This document shows positions 13,401-25,400 of a stretch of DNA of 64,000 nucleotides, one piece after another. The DNA comes from Zonotrichia leucophrys gambelii (Eukaryota > Chordata > Aves > Passeriformes > Passerellidae): positions 61,907,075 through 61,971,074 of the forward strand of contig NC_088172.1 in the NCBI RefSeq assembly GCF_028769735.1. Reading direction: 5' to 3'. Each line of letters starts with the position of its first letter. Within the stretch, counting starts at the first letter, position 1. The notes beneath the pieces are model-generated. The model was not told the origin of the DNA. It searched no databases and worked only from the letters and a program-made list of their open reading frames with translations. The translations under genes and the position numbers were made by a program.

Positions 13401-16400
13401 TTGTCTTTAGACAACGCCCACCTGAGGCCTCTTTTCCCCGCTTTCCCTTTTGACAGGAATGATGCTTTGATGGAACCCAGTACTTACCCCAAATTACTTC
13501 TCTTTATTTTGGGATTCACACTTAATCCTATGTTTGTGACCTTGAAAGAAGCAGGGTGAAGTTAAAGGAGTATTCACTGTCTTTGTCAATATAAATGTGT
13601 TGTTGAATCTGAAAGCTAAAAACCTTTTTTTTCATTATCCGTGAATTTCTTTTTTTGCTTTAAAAATCTCTGCACAAATTGAGCAGCTTGTTTATTTATT
13701 TTCATGTGATGGCTTGCAAATGTTTTCTGGTTTATAGAAACATTGCCTTAAAGCTGAACTGTCTCACTTCAAAACTTCCTTTAAAAATGAGGTTTGCATT
13801 TCCTTAATAAATTTACTTTTTACATTAAATATTTTAGCAAATAGGAAAGATATAGCTAGATGCATGCCACTAAGAGGTGAAAAGAGGAGGGCCATTTCTT
13901 CTGGCTTCTTCTTTATTCTGCAGTCTTAACTATTCCTGACTGTATTTTCTCTTAATGCTATTTTAATCCCTGCCATAAATGGGGGATCATGAAGCTGCAA
14001 AATCTGCACACACCAGATCTGATGAACACCATGGAATTTGTTTAAAATACCTCAAACTCCAGTCATCTCTCACAAGAGGATTTAGGAGAGGGTAGGGCTG
14101 TTTGTGTCCAAAAAAAATGTAAGAAAGCAGAAGGAAAACTTTTAACTTCATCTAAATTTATGACTTTAAAGAGGGAGTGCATCTCTTTGCTAAAAGTTCT
14201 TAGCAAACAGACTGTAATGTCCACCACTCTCCATCCTGTCTTCCAGTGGAATAGTATAATTGGTGGGGTTTTATGTTTTAGCTTTGCTTTACAGGAATAT
14301 GAAGCCTTTTCTAGTGTGTACAGATGCTGTAGGAGTTCTGCGAACATTTCTGGACTAGATTTCTCTTATAGATCCAACTCCAGTTGTAGGGTCTGTAATT
14401 AGGCAACCCATGCTGTCTTTTTAGTTCTTTATTCCTCAGATCTATAGCTCACCTTTAGGGTCTGTGGCCACTGTCAAGTCATGAATGAGTAGTATAAAAA
14501 TTTTCACATTCAGCTTCTTCTCCCCCTTTCTAACATGACCTGCTTTCCCAACATGTTTGCACAAATTATTTACTGCTTATATACCTTAGATATACTGTTC
14601 ATGCATAAAACCAACTCACCTATTTTTTTACGATTTTAATGATCTTAACTTTATGATTTTCATAAAAATCATAAAGATTTTTATGATCTTAACTTTTTAG
14701 TATTTTACACTCTAGCTACACATGAAATTGTACATCTGCAGAAAATACAGTCAGCATATGTCGAGCCACTTTTAAAATAAATTCTGATCTACTGTGGGAA
14801 CTATTTGCCAAGTTTAGCTAATGGTTTGTGATAAGCATTATCCAGTTATACACCAAGCTGACTGACCGCTGGTCTGTGACATGCTCTGACCCTCTGGATA
14901 GCCAAAGGAGAGTTCAAGGTACAGGTGTTTCTTGTGTCTGGAGGAGTGCTCTGTATCGTGATTGTACTACACTTTTTTCTGATTTACTGTGTGTAGCAGC
15001 AGTGGTGGTCCAAATTTTAAAGATGTTGCCAAGGCACAAGTAGCCAGCATCCTTGATGGGCTTGCACAGACCACAATTTCTCTGTGAAGAATATGTGTGG
15101 GCTCCCGCTGGCCTCCTTGTTTACAAATTTGAGTGGAAAAGGGTGAAGAAATATGTGGAGACAATAAAGAGTGATTCAAGACAGAGAGCAGCTCTTAGCC
15201 AGGGAGTGCATGAGTAGACTGGGGCTCTTCATTCTGGAGGAGAAATTACATAGTGGGAGAGACTGGGTAGGATTTTTGTATGTCCCAATACAAAAATTAG
15301 GGCCATCAAATGAAGGTGGAAGCCAGACTGAAAACAAACAAAAGTAGGAGAGACCTGAGTCACAAATTCGTGGAGTTCCTTTTTATGGGTTCTGTGGATG
15401 CACAGAGTTTGTATGTGTTAAGGGAAGACTCAACAAATATGAGAAAGACATCCACTGAGGAAAAACAGTCAAACCACAGGGAATCCCTAGAGGTGGATGC
15501 AGTTGGAGGCACACTGGAGAAATATGTGCATGTCTTCTTTTGCTGTATCTCTAAGTGGCAGGCTACTGGGCTAGGTGGCCTTGGCGTTTGAGTCAGCAGC
15601 CATTCTGACCCACTTCTAGGCATTTGTGAAGATTTCATCATGTTGACAGTATCTTGACTGTGCAAAGAGATCCAGCAACAGTTTGTTCTTCTTGGACTTA
15701 CAAGAATCCTTTCTGTGGGAGATTGCAGTTTTAATTTCATAGCTTATAGTGACAGTTCTGGGACCTCTGTCCCATTTCGAGTCCCTTGTGTATGTGGCAG
15801 CAGCTCTAGAGTGAGCACCTGGCTGCCTGCAGGTAGCCAGATGTGTCCTGTTAGCAGGTAGTCCAAGACTTGGAGGTGGCTTTGTATGTGGCTGAGTCAG
15901 TGCCAAGCACAGCTGGTGGAAGGGCCAGGCACAAAAAGCTGTGTGTGAGCGCTTTGTGCAGATCCTCAAGGCCTGACACCTGCAGTCTTGCTCACTGCTT
16001 GTATGTGTGAGAGCCAGCTCTGGTTTGCCAGTGGAGTTTGGCTGTCACACTTGGATGTGCCCTAGCACCTATATATGTATGTATTTGTCTCAGTTTTAAT
16101 CAGAGGTGGCTGACTGTGAATCCTCATCTTAATGATGGGTTGCATCTCCCTGAGTCAGTACCTATGCATTTGCAGACCAAGAGTTTCACTTACATATGTA
16201 AATTCCTTCCCCCAACTCCCTTCAAGTATTAGACCCCTTTTCCTATCATAGTGTGTCAGGGCACTCAGCTGTAAAGGAATTTATAGTGTGGCCTATATCT
16301 GCTGTGGAAATTCTATCTCTCAGGCTCTATAGCCTCTGGTACAAGAGCTGTGCTCTGTGCTCACAGCACTTCAGAGGGAGCAGCTTGTAATCCTTGCACA

Positions 16401-19400
16401 GTAGCAGAGAAGTTCCTAGGAGGGTGGCTGTGGTGAAGTGAAAACCAAAGCAGCCTTGGCCAGGCAAAGAGAAATCTGTGTCTTCCCAAAAGACTTTCAC
16501 CCAGGCTATTACAATATGTAAGCATGGAGCAGGTTTTTTGGGTTGGCATTTATGTGTGAATTAATTCTTGGCTCAGAACTTCTATCAGCTTCTGAAGCAT
16601 TGGTGGGAGGGTTATGTATGTCCCTGTTGGAAGAGACAATAGGTGTCTGAAATTTAAATAGCTAAAATCTTTATCTAGGAAAAAAAGGCTGTTCCATCTG
16701 TAGAGATGACCTCTGATTTTGGGCAACTGAAATCTCAGGACTCCCGACGTGGGATAAAAAACACACAAGCTTAAAAAAACACAGTGACTTTTTAAATACA
16801 AAACTGACTTTTGATTCAATTTCTGTTGGAATTAAAATGAAAATAATGTGATCTAGAGCACATGTGTGGGAGACAGTTGTATGAACATTTTTTGTGTTAT
16901 AATTTTCATCTTTTTGTTAGATTGCCACTAATGGGATTATTGCAGTGAATGAACCCCCAAGTGAAGAAAAATACCTTGGTCAATTCCCAGTGAGTTTTGG
17001 GGCTATTGCTCCTTTTATGGCTGACCTGGACACAACTGATGGACGTGGAAATGTGTACTACAGAGAAGATTCATCCTCAGATGTCTTGCAACTTGCATCA
17101 GACTATATCAAAAGAGGTTTTCCTGAGGCTGCTTTTGATCCCAGCAGTGTTGTTATTGTTACCTGGAAGCATGTGGCTCCTTCCCAGGCAGCAGGAGAAG
17201 ATCATGCTTTGGAAGAAAAGGTGAATGTTAATCAGAGCTTTAAGTGATTTTGGACACATGCTCAGCTAAAGTGTTACAGTGTTGTAACACTAACCTTTTG
17301 CATTGTAGACTTGAAGTTCTGTGTGTTTAAATTAATTCTGCAGACCTAATAATGTACATCATCGTCAAAAAGGCTGCAGCAAAATAGAAGTTTCCACAAC
17401 TTTTACTTGAGATTTATTTTAATAATGTTTTATTAATTCAAAAGGTAATGCTTGAAACTACATAGCTGATTTAGTCGTGTTTCCTAATGACTCTTACTTT
17501 GAATGTTAAATGTGTTGTGATAATAACTGAACCAGAATATCCTGACCTCTCTCTGTGAAATGTAATCCTGCTGGCTTGCATTTTTTAGAAGGCTAGTAAT
17601 TTTGACACCAAACTATGTAAAATCAGATAACTGTATGGACTAGTAGGGTCTTAAGCCCATTTGAATAGATGATATTGCATTTAGCAAAAGCTCATGTTTT
17701 GTAGCTAGTATTGGGTTAAGAAACAGCTAAAGGTAATTTTTATTATTATTCACAAATCATTTTCCCCTTTTTAAACCATGAAGTTACTATCCTGCAAGGA
17801 CATGTAACTTTGTATACCATTATCAAAGTTGATTATAAAGTTTGAATTACAGTTATCAAAGTTGATGGGAACATTACTTAGCACATCTTTTTATGTCAAC
17901 ATCTAATTTTTTTTGCTCAACTTGGCACAAGCATTGTGTTTATAGTAACAATACTGCACCCTGATAGCAATGAACAGCTGATGTCTGAGGTGCTGTCCCA
18001 GTGGTTCCTACAGCAGGCAGGAGTGTTCCAGTGGGAAATGACTTGAGCAACATGAAACTTGAACTTCAAACATTCTGTTTACAGAATTTTTTATTTAGTC
18101 TAGCACATCACTTCTGTTATTTTAAGGAAATTAAATAGCATCCTATAGCACTCCAGAAGTTAAAATTGTTATGCTTTGGGCAGCCTATCTGACTATTTCC
18201 TACAGATTTAATTAAACTTTTGATAACTTTTTCTTTTTAATGAAAATTCTGATTTTCATTTTGCATTTAAAAAGAAAAAATTACTTTTTCTTAACTATTT
18301 TGATGTGAGTAAAGGTGTGTTAATTTTTTTTTCCACAGAGAAACACATTCCAGGCTGTCTTAGCCTCTTCTGATTCCAGTTCCTATGCTATTTTCCTTTA
18401 TCCAGAAGATAGCTTGCAGTTCTATAGCACATACTCCAAGAATGGCAATAAAAATATTCCTGCTATCGTTGGCTTTAGTCAAGCCTCTACAAACTACTAT
18501 TTTTGGGAAGAGCCGGGATCCTACAATGTCATTGCTGAAGATGAAGACAGCATTAGAAACCTTGTCAAGTATGCTTTTTTCTTTGTTTAAACTCCTCAAG
18601 AAAACATCAGAGTTCCATGGTTTTCTTAATTGTAGCATGAATCAATGAGAACTAATAAGATCCCATTAGCCATTGCATGAGAAGTCACAAGATCTGCCAC
18701 TGATAAATATCCACCCTGTTGAGGACTTTGGTGTAATTTGTTAAAAGTCCATATTCCCATTGTTACTGGTAGGAATTCCAGTACACTTAGTTCTTCTGTA
18801 AGTAGTACCACTTAGACTTCATAATCTATCTCTTCATAATCTATCCAGGGCAGGTTGTTTTTGTGAGTGGTGTTTGTGAAAGAAAGAGTGAACTAGCAGG
18901 AAAGGGAATGAGCTAGAAAGTTTTAGTAAGTGGTGGCAAGATCTTTGTGGCCCTAAAATCTCCTTCTGATCTCGTCTTCTTTGGAGACAAGAAAGTTAGA
19001 AATTCTCAACAGAGCTCTGGGTGAGGAGAAAAAAAATTGTTACCCAAACTGTCAGGGATTTTCCACAGCTGAATAAACTGTACCTGTAGGGAAGTATGTA
19101 ATGTAGGTAAGATCATTAGACAGTTTTGTCCTCACACTTTTCAGTGAAGGATAACATTGTGTGTAGGCTAGAAATACCACACAGCTTGTTTTATTTGGCC
19201 TGTGCTTCTATTTGACAGAAGCAGCAATGCTGGGAAGCAGGGCATCTGGGTGTTTGAGATTGGTAGCTCATCTGACAGTATCGTGCCTGCCAAAATCAGC
19301 AATATTTTGGAGAGCGTAGAGCCCAGCGAAGAAGACCAGGAGATGACTTCTAAGCCCTTTATGTCTGACTATGGTTCCACTGAAATAACACAGCAGTATA

Positions 19401-22400
19401 TCACAAGTAGCACGGACAGCACTGAAGAGGATCAGCACCTTGTCACATACAGTGTTCCTCAGCTAGCTGCAGAAGACTTTCTGACTTCATACCAAGATGT
19501 AACAGGAACACCTTCAACTGAGTCTTTTTACAGTCCTCAAAATTTCCCGACAGCAAAAGCTCCACCTCGCCACTTTCGCATCCAGCAGTTCCCCCCACAG
19601 CCACCTCAAGTAATAGATGTGGAAGAATTTGATGAAACTGGAATAGGTAAGGTCTTTTGTGCAGTTGAGCTTCTTCTAAGCTGGACAGGCTGCAAAAAAG
19701 ACATGTGAAGGAAATTGAATTACCAAAAAACCAATGTTTCGTTTGCATTCGCTTAATATCTGAAAATCTGGACACGTGTCATAAGTTTGTGTTATTTATT
19801 GAGGTGGTTAATTTTGATGTCACCTCAGATGCAGTTTTTGCCAGTCTAGTAAACAAGTTCCCAAATCAAGCTCACAGACCTTTCTCAGATGTGTTACTGA
19901 ATACAGATGATTTAATAAAGGTTGGGAATAGAAGCTGTCGTAATTTTTTTTGGCTAGGGTTTCATGGCCTCAAGTCTTAGAAGGGTGGAACTAGCAATTC
20001 TGAGTTCTAATAAAGCATTTCTAGAAATTTCAGAGGAGTGTGACTGACAGCCCAGATGTTAATTGTTTCCTGAAGCAGGTGTGAGAATTGTGATCTTCAC
20101 TAAATAATCGGGTAAAACAGTTGGGATTATAGGGTGCATCAGTTGCTGCATGGTCCTGGGTACTGTACTGATATGTTTTGTTCTAAAGTTAAAAAGTCCC
20201 TTTTTTGTTTTGATTCAGAAACAAGGACAAATTAAAATTATGTGTTTAGCTTTGACAGGAATTTTAACTGATCTGTGTTAATGTAGATCTGCTGAAGTGA
20301 GAATTAAACAGTTTTCCAACTAAATAATTCAACAGCTGAAGCCCTGAGGTTTACTACAAAATAGTAGGTAGTTTTCTGCATATTGCAAGGTTAACCAATA
20401 CCAATTGCAATAGTTTGCTTTCCTTAAAGAGAAAATAAAAATCTGGTCAAGTGAGCCCAGAGATACTTTTAAACTAGTCCAGCGACATGTGAATACCACA
20501 GTAACTGCATGGAATATAAATGTCTGGTCTTATTTTCCACAGTGTTTCGCTACCACACAGATGTCCAAGAGACCTGTGCTAACAACCGTCACCAGTGCTC
20601 TGTTCATGCTATTTGCAAGGATTATCCCAACGGGTTTTGTTGCAGTTGTATTGCTGGCTACAAAGGAAATGGCAGACAGTGTGTAGCAGAAGGTAACTGG
20701 TTTGAAGTTTAGAAACATAAGCAACAATTACATATGGAGCTCTTGAATGCGGTGACCTGTATTCAGTTTCAGAAAAGACCTGATAAGAACTTTTTGAAAG
20801 ACTTATCACTGGGATATAGTGAAAGGCATTTGAATCAGTGAGCTCTACTTTTCAAAATGGTTTTTTGAGCGAAGCAAATTATTTTGAGTGGTCAATTATA
20901 GGCTTCATGCATTTTAATGTGACTTTCTGGAAAAAATAAACTTCTTCTATAACTGACATAATTTAAAAGAAAACGTAACAGCCAGTGCTATTTCCTAGAA
21001 TTAGTCATGAAGTACCAACGTGTTATAATCTGATATGGTCCTCACTCTAGAAATGGACAGTTCAAAGTGATGAACAAATTAACTTTGATCGTTGAACCAA
21101 AGAGCATGGCTCCTCTTTGATTCTTAAGCTGCTTTACTAAAGGGTGATCTGCCAGATTTCTGTTAAATACCCATTTAAACTTTGTTCCCGTGTAAAACCC
21201 ATAAAGGAATTTCTTATGTATACACTTGTAATCCTCATAGTGATTTGGCTCAGAGCATAGATGCATTTCAGCAACTCAAATAGTTTACTGCAAGACTGTG
21301 TTTTATAAACCAGGAAAGCAAAACCTAATACTTAATCCAGTTTTATGAACTGAAAGCTTTCCATAGAAAGAAAAGAAGGATCTGATGATAATGAAATTAA
21401 AACTTCCATTTAGGAAATTATAAACAGGAGAAAATTAGCAATCCAAAATAGCTACTTCTGTGTAACACTGACAGTCTTCAAAATGGCCAATAGTTCAGAG
21501 CCAAGAAATGTAATAGATTAGGATAACGGGTAAATTATTCTAATGCCTAATGGCATTAGTCTCTTAATAGGGAATAAACAAATTTGCATTCAGTGTGTAT
21601 TGATATGAAGTGTGATCTTAAGGAGTTTGTTTGCCACTTATTGCCAGATAACTTCATAACACTGTTACAGTGTATCTTTGCAGACAGAACTTTCAATGAG
21701 TATAAAGAGCATCTCTTCAGGCAAATTTGACCATTTAATCATCCACATAAGACAAGACCCTTGCATGTGTCTACATAAGCAAGTGAGCACATGGCAATTT
21801 CTTGTCTGAACTCTGAGTATTTGTTTGCCATTTATTTCAACACTAAGCACTGAACACTGCAAACACTCTGGACATGTTCCTTGGAGAGTATGAGAATGCT
21901 GTTAGTTGGTTCTGATGTGTTGTATTGATTCGCCAGGTTCTCCTCAGAGAGTCAACGGCAAGGTCAGAGGAAGAATCTTTGTAGGAAACAACCCCGTCCC
22001 AGTTGTGTTTGAGAACACTGATCTCCACTCCTATGTTGTGATGAACCAAGGACGTGCCTACACTGCCATCAGCACAATCCCAGAGACTTTGGGGTATTCT
22101 TTACTGCCTCTTGCCTCTATTGGAGGTATCATAGGATGGATGTTTGCTGTGGAACAGCAAGGATATAAAAATGGATTCAGCATTACTGGTAACTTCTAAA
22201 TTAAAGTAATGTTCAAAATTGCTATGCTTTCATCTATCTTGATAGAAAAGGAATCTGTATTTAGAATCAATATAGGGTGAAAACACACATCTATTCTGAG
22301 CTGCAAAATGTTTTTTTTTAATCAAATTTCTCACTGTTTTTCTTGTTTACAATATATAGACAATGGACCTTTTAATTTACTGTCAGTGTACAACAATAAG

Positions 22401-25400
22401 TGTGTTAGCGAGAAGATTGACTTGGCAGTTTCTCTTCAAGAAAGTAATTTTTAAAAACTGTTGGAGGAATTGTTACTGGAGTGTACGTAGTTACTATAAA
22501 AAGCTTCTCCTACATCTTCAAGAGCTTTAACTTGTTAAATCTCTGATTGTACCAACAGAGCAAAAGAGAAACAGTGACCTGACCTCCTGAGGGTCTGAAG
22601 CAGTTTACAGAAACAGCTGCTGCATGACATGCAAATGACTCTGTTAGCTAGTTTGAGGGAAACCCCTGCTCACAATTTGAGCTTTTAAAAAGAGATTAAG
22701 GCCAAATCTGGTTGGTTATGCTGCTGTGAATTCAAGCTGTAGATTCAATCTGTTCTAGCAGAACACGTGTTTCTCTTGAAAATTTGATCCTTTACAGACT
22801 TGTAATATGAATTCAGTTGAACACAACTTTTTGGTTTGGGATTTTCTTGGATTTGGTATGTTTGGAGCTTGTTCTGGAATTTACAACATACATTCCACTT
22901 GGTTTTGATTTGGAAACAGATGTACTGGATTTTGATTTTTTTTTTTTTTAACTCTGTGTACTCCTAATGGAAATTTTCTCTAAAATTTCCTTTTAAATGG
23001 TAGGAAAAGACCTACTGCTATTAGCTTAGTCAGAACTTCTTTTTAATTTTATTAAAAAGAATGCCTCAGGGCAAGGATTTATGATTTATTATGTGCAGTG
23101 CTTAAAAAAATTGCTTGCAGTATCCAAGTATATTATCAGTATGCCTCTGAAAGTTATTTCATTAGAAAAACAAGACATTAGCAATTGTGCTACATCAATA
23201 TTTGCAGACAATAGTAATTTATATTTTATCTATTAGAAGCAATATTTGGAATAGAAGGAATTGGAAACCTCTATTAAGTTTAGTGTTAAACCAGTTCTCT
23301 TTCTTTAGGTGGTGAGTTTACACGGCAGACAGAAGTAACTTTTCTTGGCAACAATGAGAAGCTGGTTGTAAAGCAGAAGTTCAGTGGCATTGATGAGCAT
23401 GGTCACCTCACCATCAGCACAGAAATGGAGGGCAGAATTCCTGAGATCCCATCTGGGGCATCAGTCCATATAGAGCCCTACACCGAGCTCTACCACACCT
23501 CTAGTTCTGGTAAGGTTCCATAAGAATGAAATGATGAGAATGTCCTAATCTCTGCTTTGTGCACTATCTGAAAAACATTCTTTTATTACCTTTTTAACAA
23601 GTGTATTTAGGATCCTTTGACTTTTAGAAAGTTGCGTTTTGTCCCTTATGAAAAGGTTTCAAAAGAAGGTGGATTTTGAGTGGGACAATGCAAATATTTC
23701 TAATATTTTCATCAAAAAAATACAGGTTTAACTTTCTCTGAACTGTTGTTTGCAAAACGCTCTTGATTTCCCTTTTTGCTGACCTTTTTTTTTATGCTGT
23801 TGATGGCAGTGTACAAGGGGTACACTTGGGGTAAAGGTTTTTTCTCTAAGTCCACAGCCTGTACTTTAGCCCTGTGCTGGCATATAGCTTTTTGTGGTAA
23901 TGTCATTAAGTGACATTACCTGTGATCTTTGTGACATTACCTGTGAGCTTTGATGAGACTAAACCCATTGTTTACCACCATGTCTCACACGATCTTCGTT
24001 ACAATGACTCTGCAAGCATTTATCAGTATTATTTGAGCTGAATTTTAACAACCAATTGGAAATTACCTCTCAATTCCCTTATCAGTTTCCCACATTCTCT
24101 TCAGTAGTCCTCTCTGTCAATTCCTTTATCACACATCCTAGGTTTCCTAAGAGAACCATTCTTCATTCACTATTTACAGGGCAATCTTCTTTTGCTTATT
24201 TTGCTTTCCTCTTCCTGGATAAAATGATGGGTGTTTCAATACAGAAAGTGGAGAAATGAGGTTGGAGTGTTGCTTTTGCTGTCAAAGAGATGAATACTAC
24301 AGATGAAGCAGCCTGTTGTGCACCCACATGCACATGAATTCTGGAGATACTGCACTTTTCTCCAAGGGTGCACTTTTGGTTGCTAGAGCTAGAAAATATT
24401 GTGGTTACATCATCACTGCCTTATTTTCACTAATATCCGAGTTTGATAGCCAGTGATGAACCTGCTTGTGCTTTGCCTGTTGTTTTGGACTGGGAGGAGG
24501 AGGAAGTGGAAGCAGCAGGAAGTGTTGTGCTGAACAACTTGAGAGTTTGGGCAGTATCTGCTTTTTGTCTACTTGGCAGAAATGCTGTTCCCATGGAGGT
24601 AAAGTCAGGGGCTGGAGGCAGATTTCCTTCTGGCTGGATTTGATTTACCAGGACTCAAACAGCTGCAAATCTGCTGTCCTATGGCATATCTAATGGACTT
24701 AGCAGAAATCCAGCTTTAGCCAGCTGCTCCAAGTGGATTGATATAGGTGTGTTCTGGTGTCCAAACAAAGAATACTGGTGTTCTGAGGACCTTTCCTACA
24801 GTGGGAAGATCCACAAACCCAGATCTTTTGAAGAGTTTTGTTCACAATTTTTCCTAGTATAGAAAACTGCTATGAAGCATGCAGGAGCTCTCAGACATGC
24901 AGCTTCTTCAGGTCTCTGTTAAAATCCAAGGCTAGTAGCCTACAATAAACTAAAAAGTGGATGTAGTTTAGGCTGGTGAGATGACTGTCCTTAGCTTGGA
25001 GATCTAAAAAGGAACCTAAAGCAATCTGAGTTTGCTGAGTTGAATTTTCCTTTCATTACTTAGAAATCCACAAAGTTGAAATTTTTAAATATGTCAAAAT
25101 ATATCAAATTACTCATTTCTAAAAACTGTGAGCCCTGAGAACAGAGTAAGTATACTCCAGTGCTTGTTCCTTTGCATGGAGATACATCACCTTTTGCAGC
25201 TTCTAGCCTTTGAAATTCCCATTTGCACTACACAGACTGCATCCCAAGTCTACAGATAGCATTTGACAGGGTGCTTTTGGTCTCTGCTCTGATCAGTGTG
25301 TTTGCTGTCGTGTCGCAGTGATCACTTCATCGTCCTCGAGGGAGTACACGGTGACAGAGCCAGAAAGGGATGGAGTGGCTGCCACCTACACAGGTGCCTA

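Larger units (their letters stand above)
10422..16920 (+). other. NID1 intron 1 (6.5 kb, phase 0)
   Basis: Donor GTGAGT and acceptor TTTTTGTTAG. The first 140 bp are still CpG-rich. The rest is AT-rich and holds a dispersed repeat pair (10939-11061 and 15047-15177), a palindromic AT segment near 14640-14696 and an old CR1 3' end (about 15210-15605). ORFs here on either strand show no domain I recognise. Confidence 0.85.

Noticed and set aside
15360..15969. Antisense ORFs of 126 and 117 codons in intron 1
   Set aside because: The first overlaps the CR1 fragment on the opposite strand; neither resembles a known protein.
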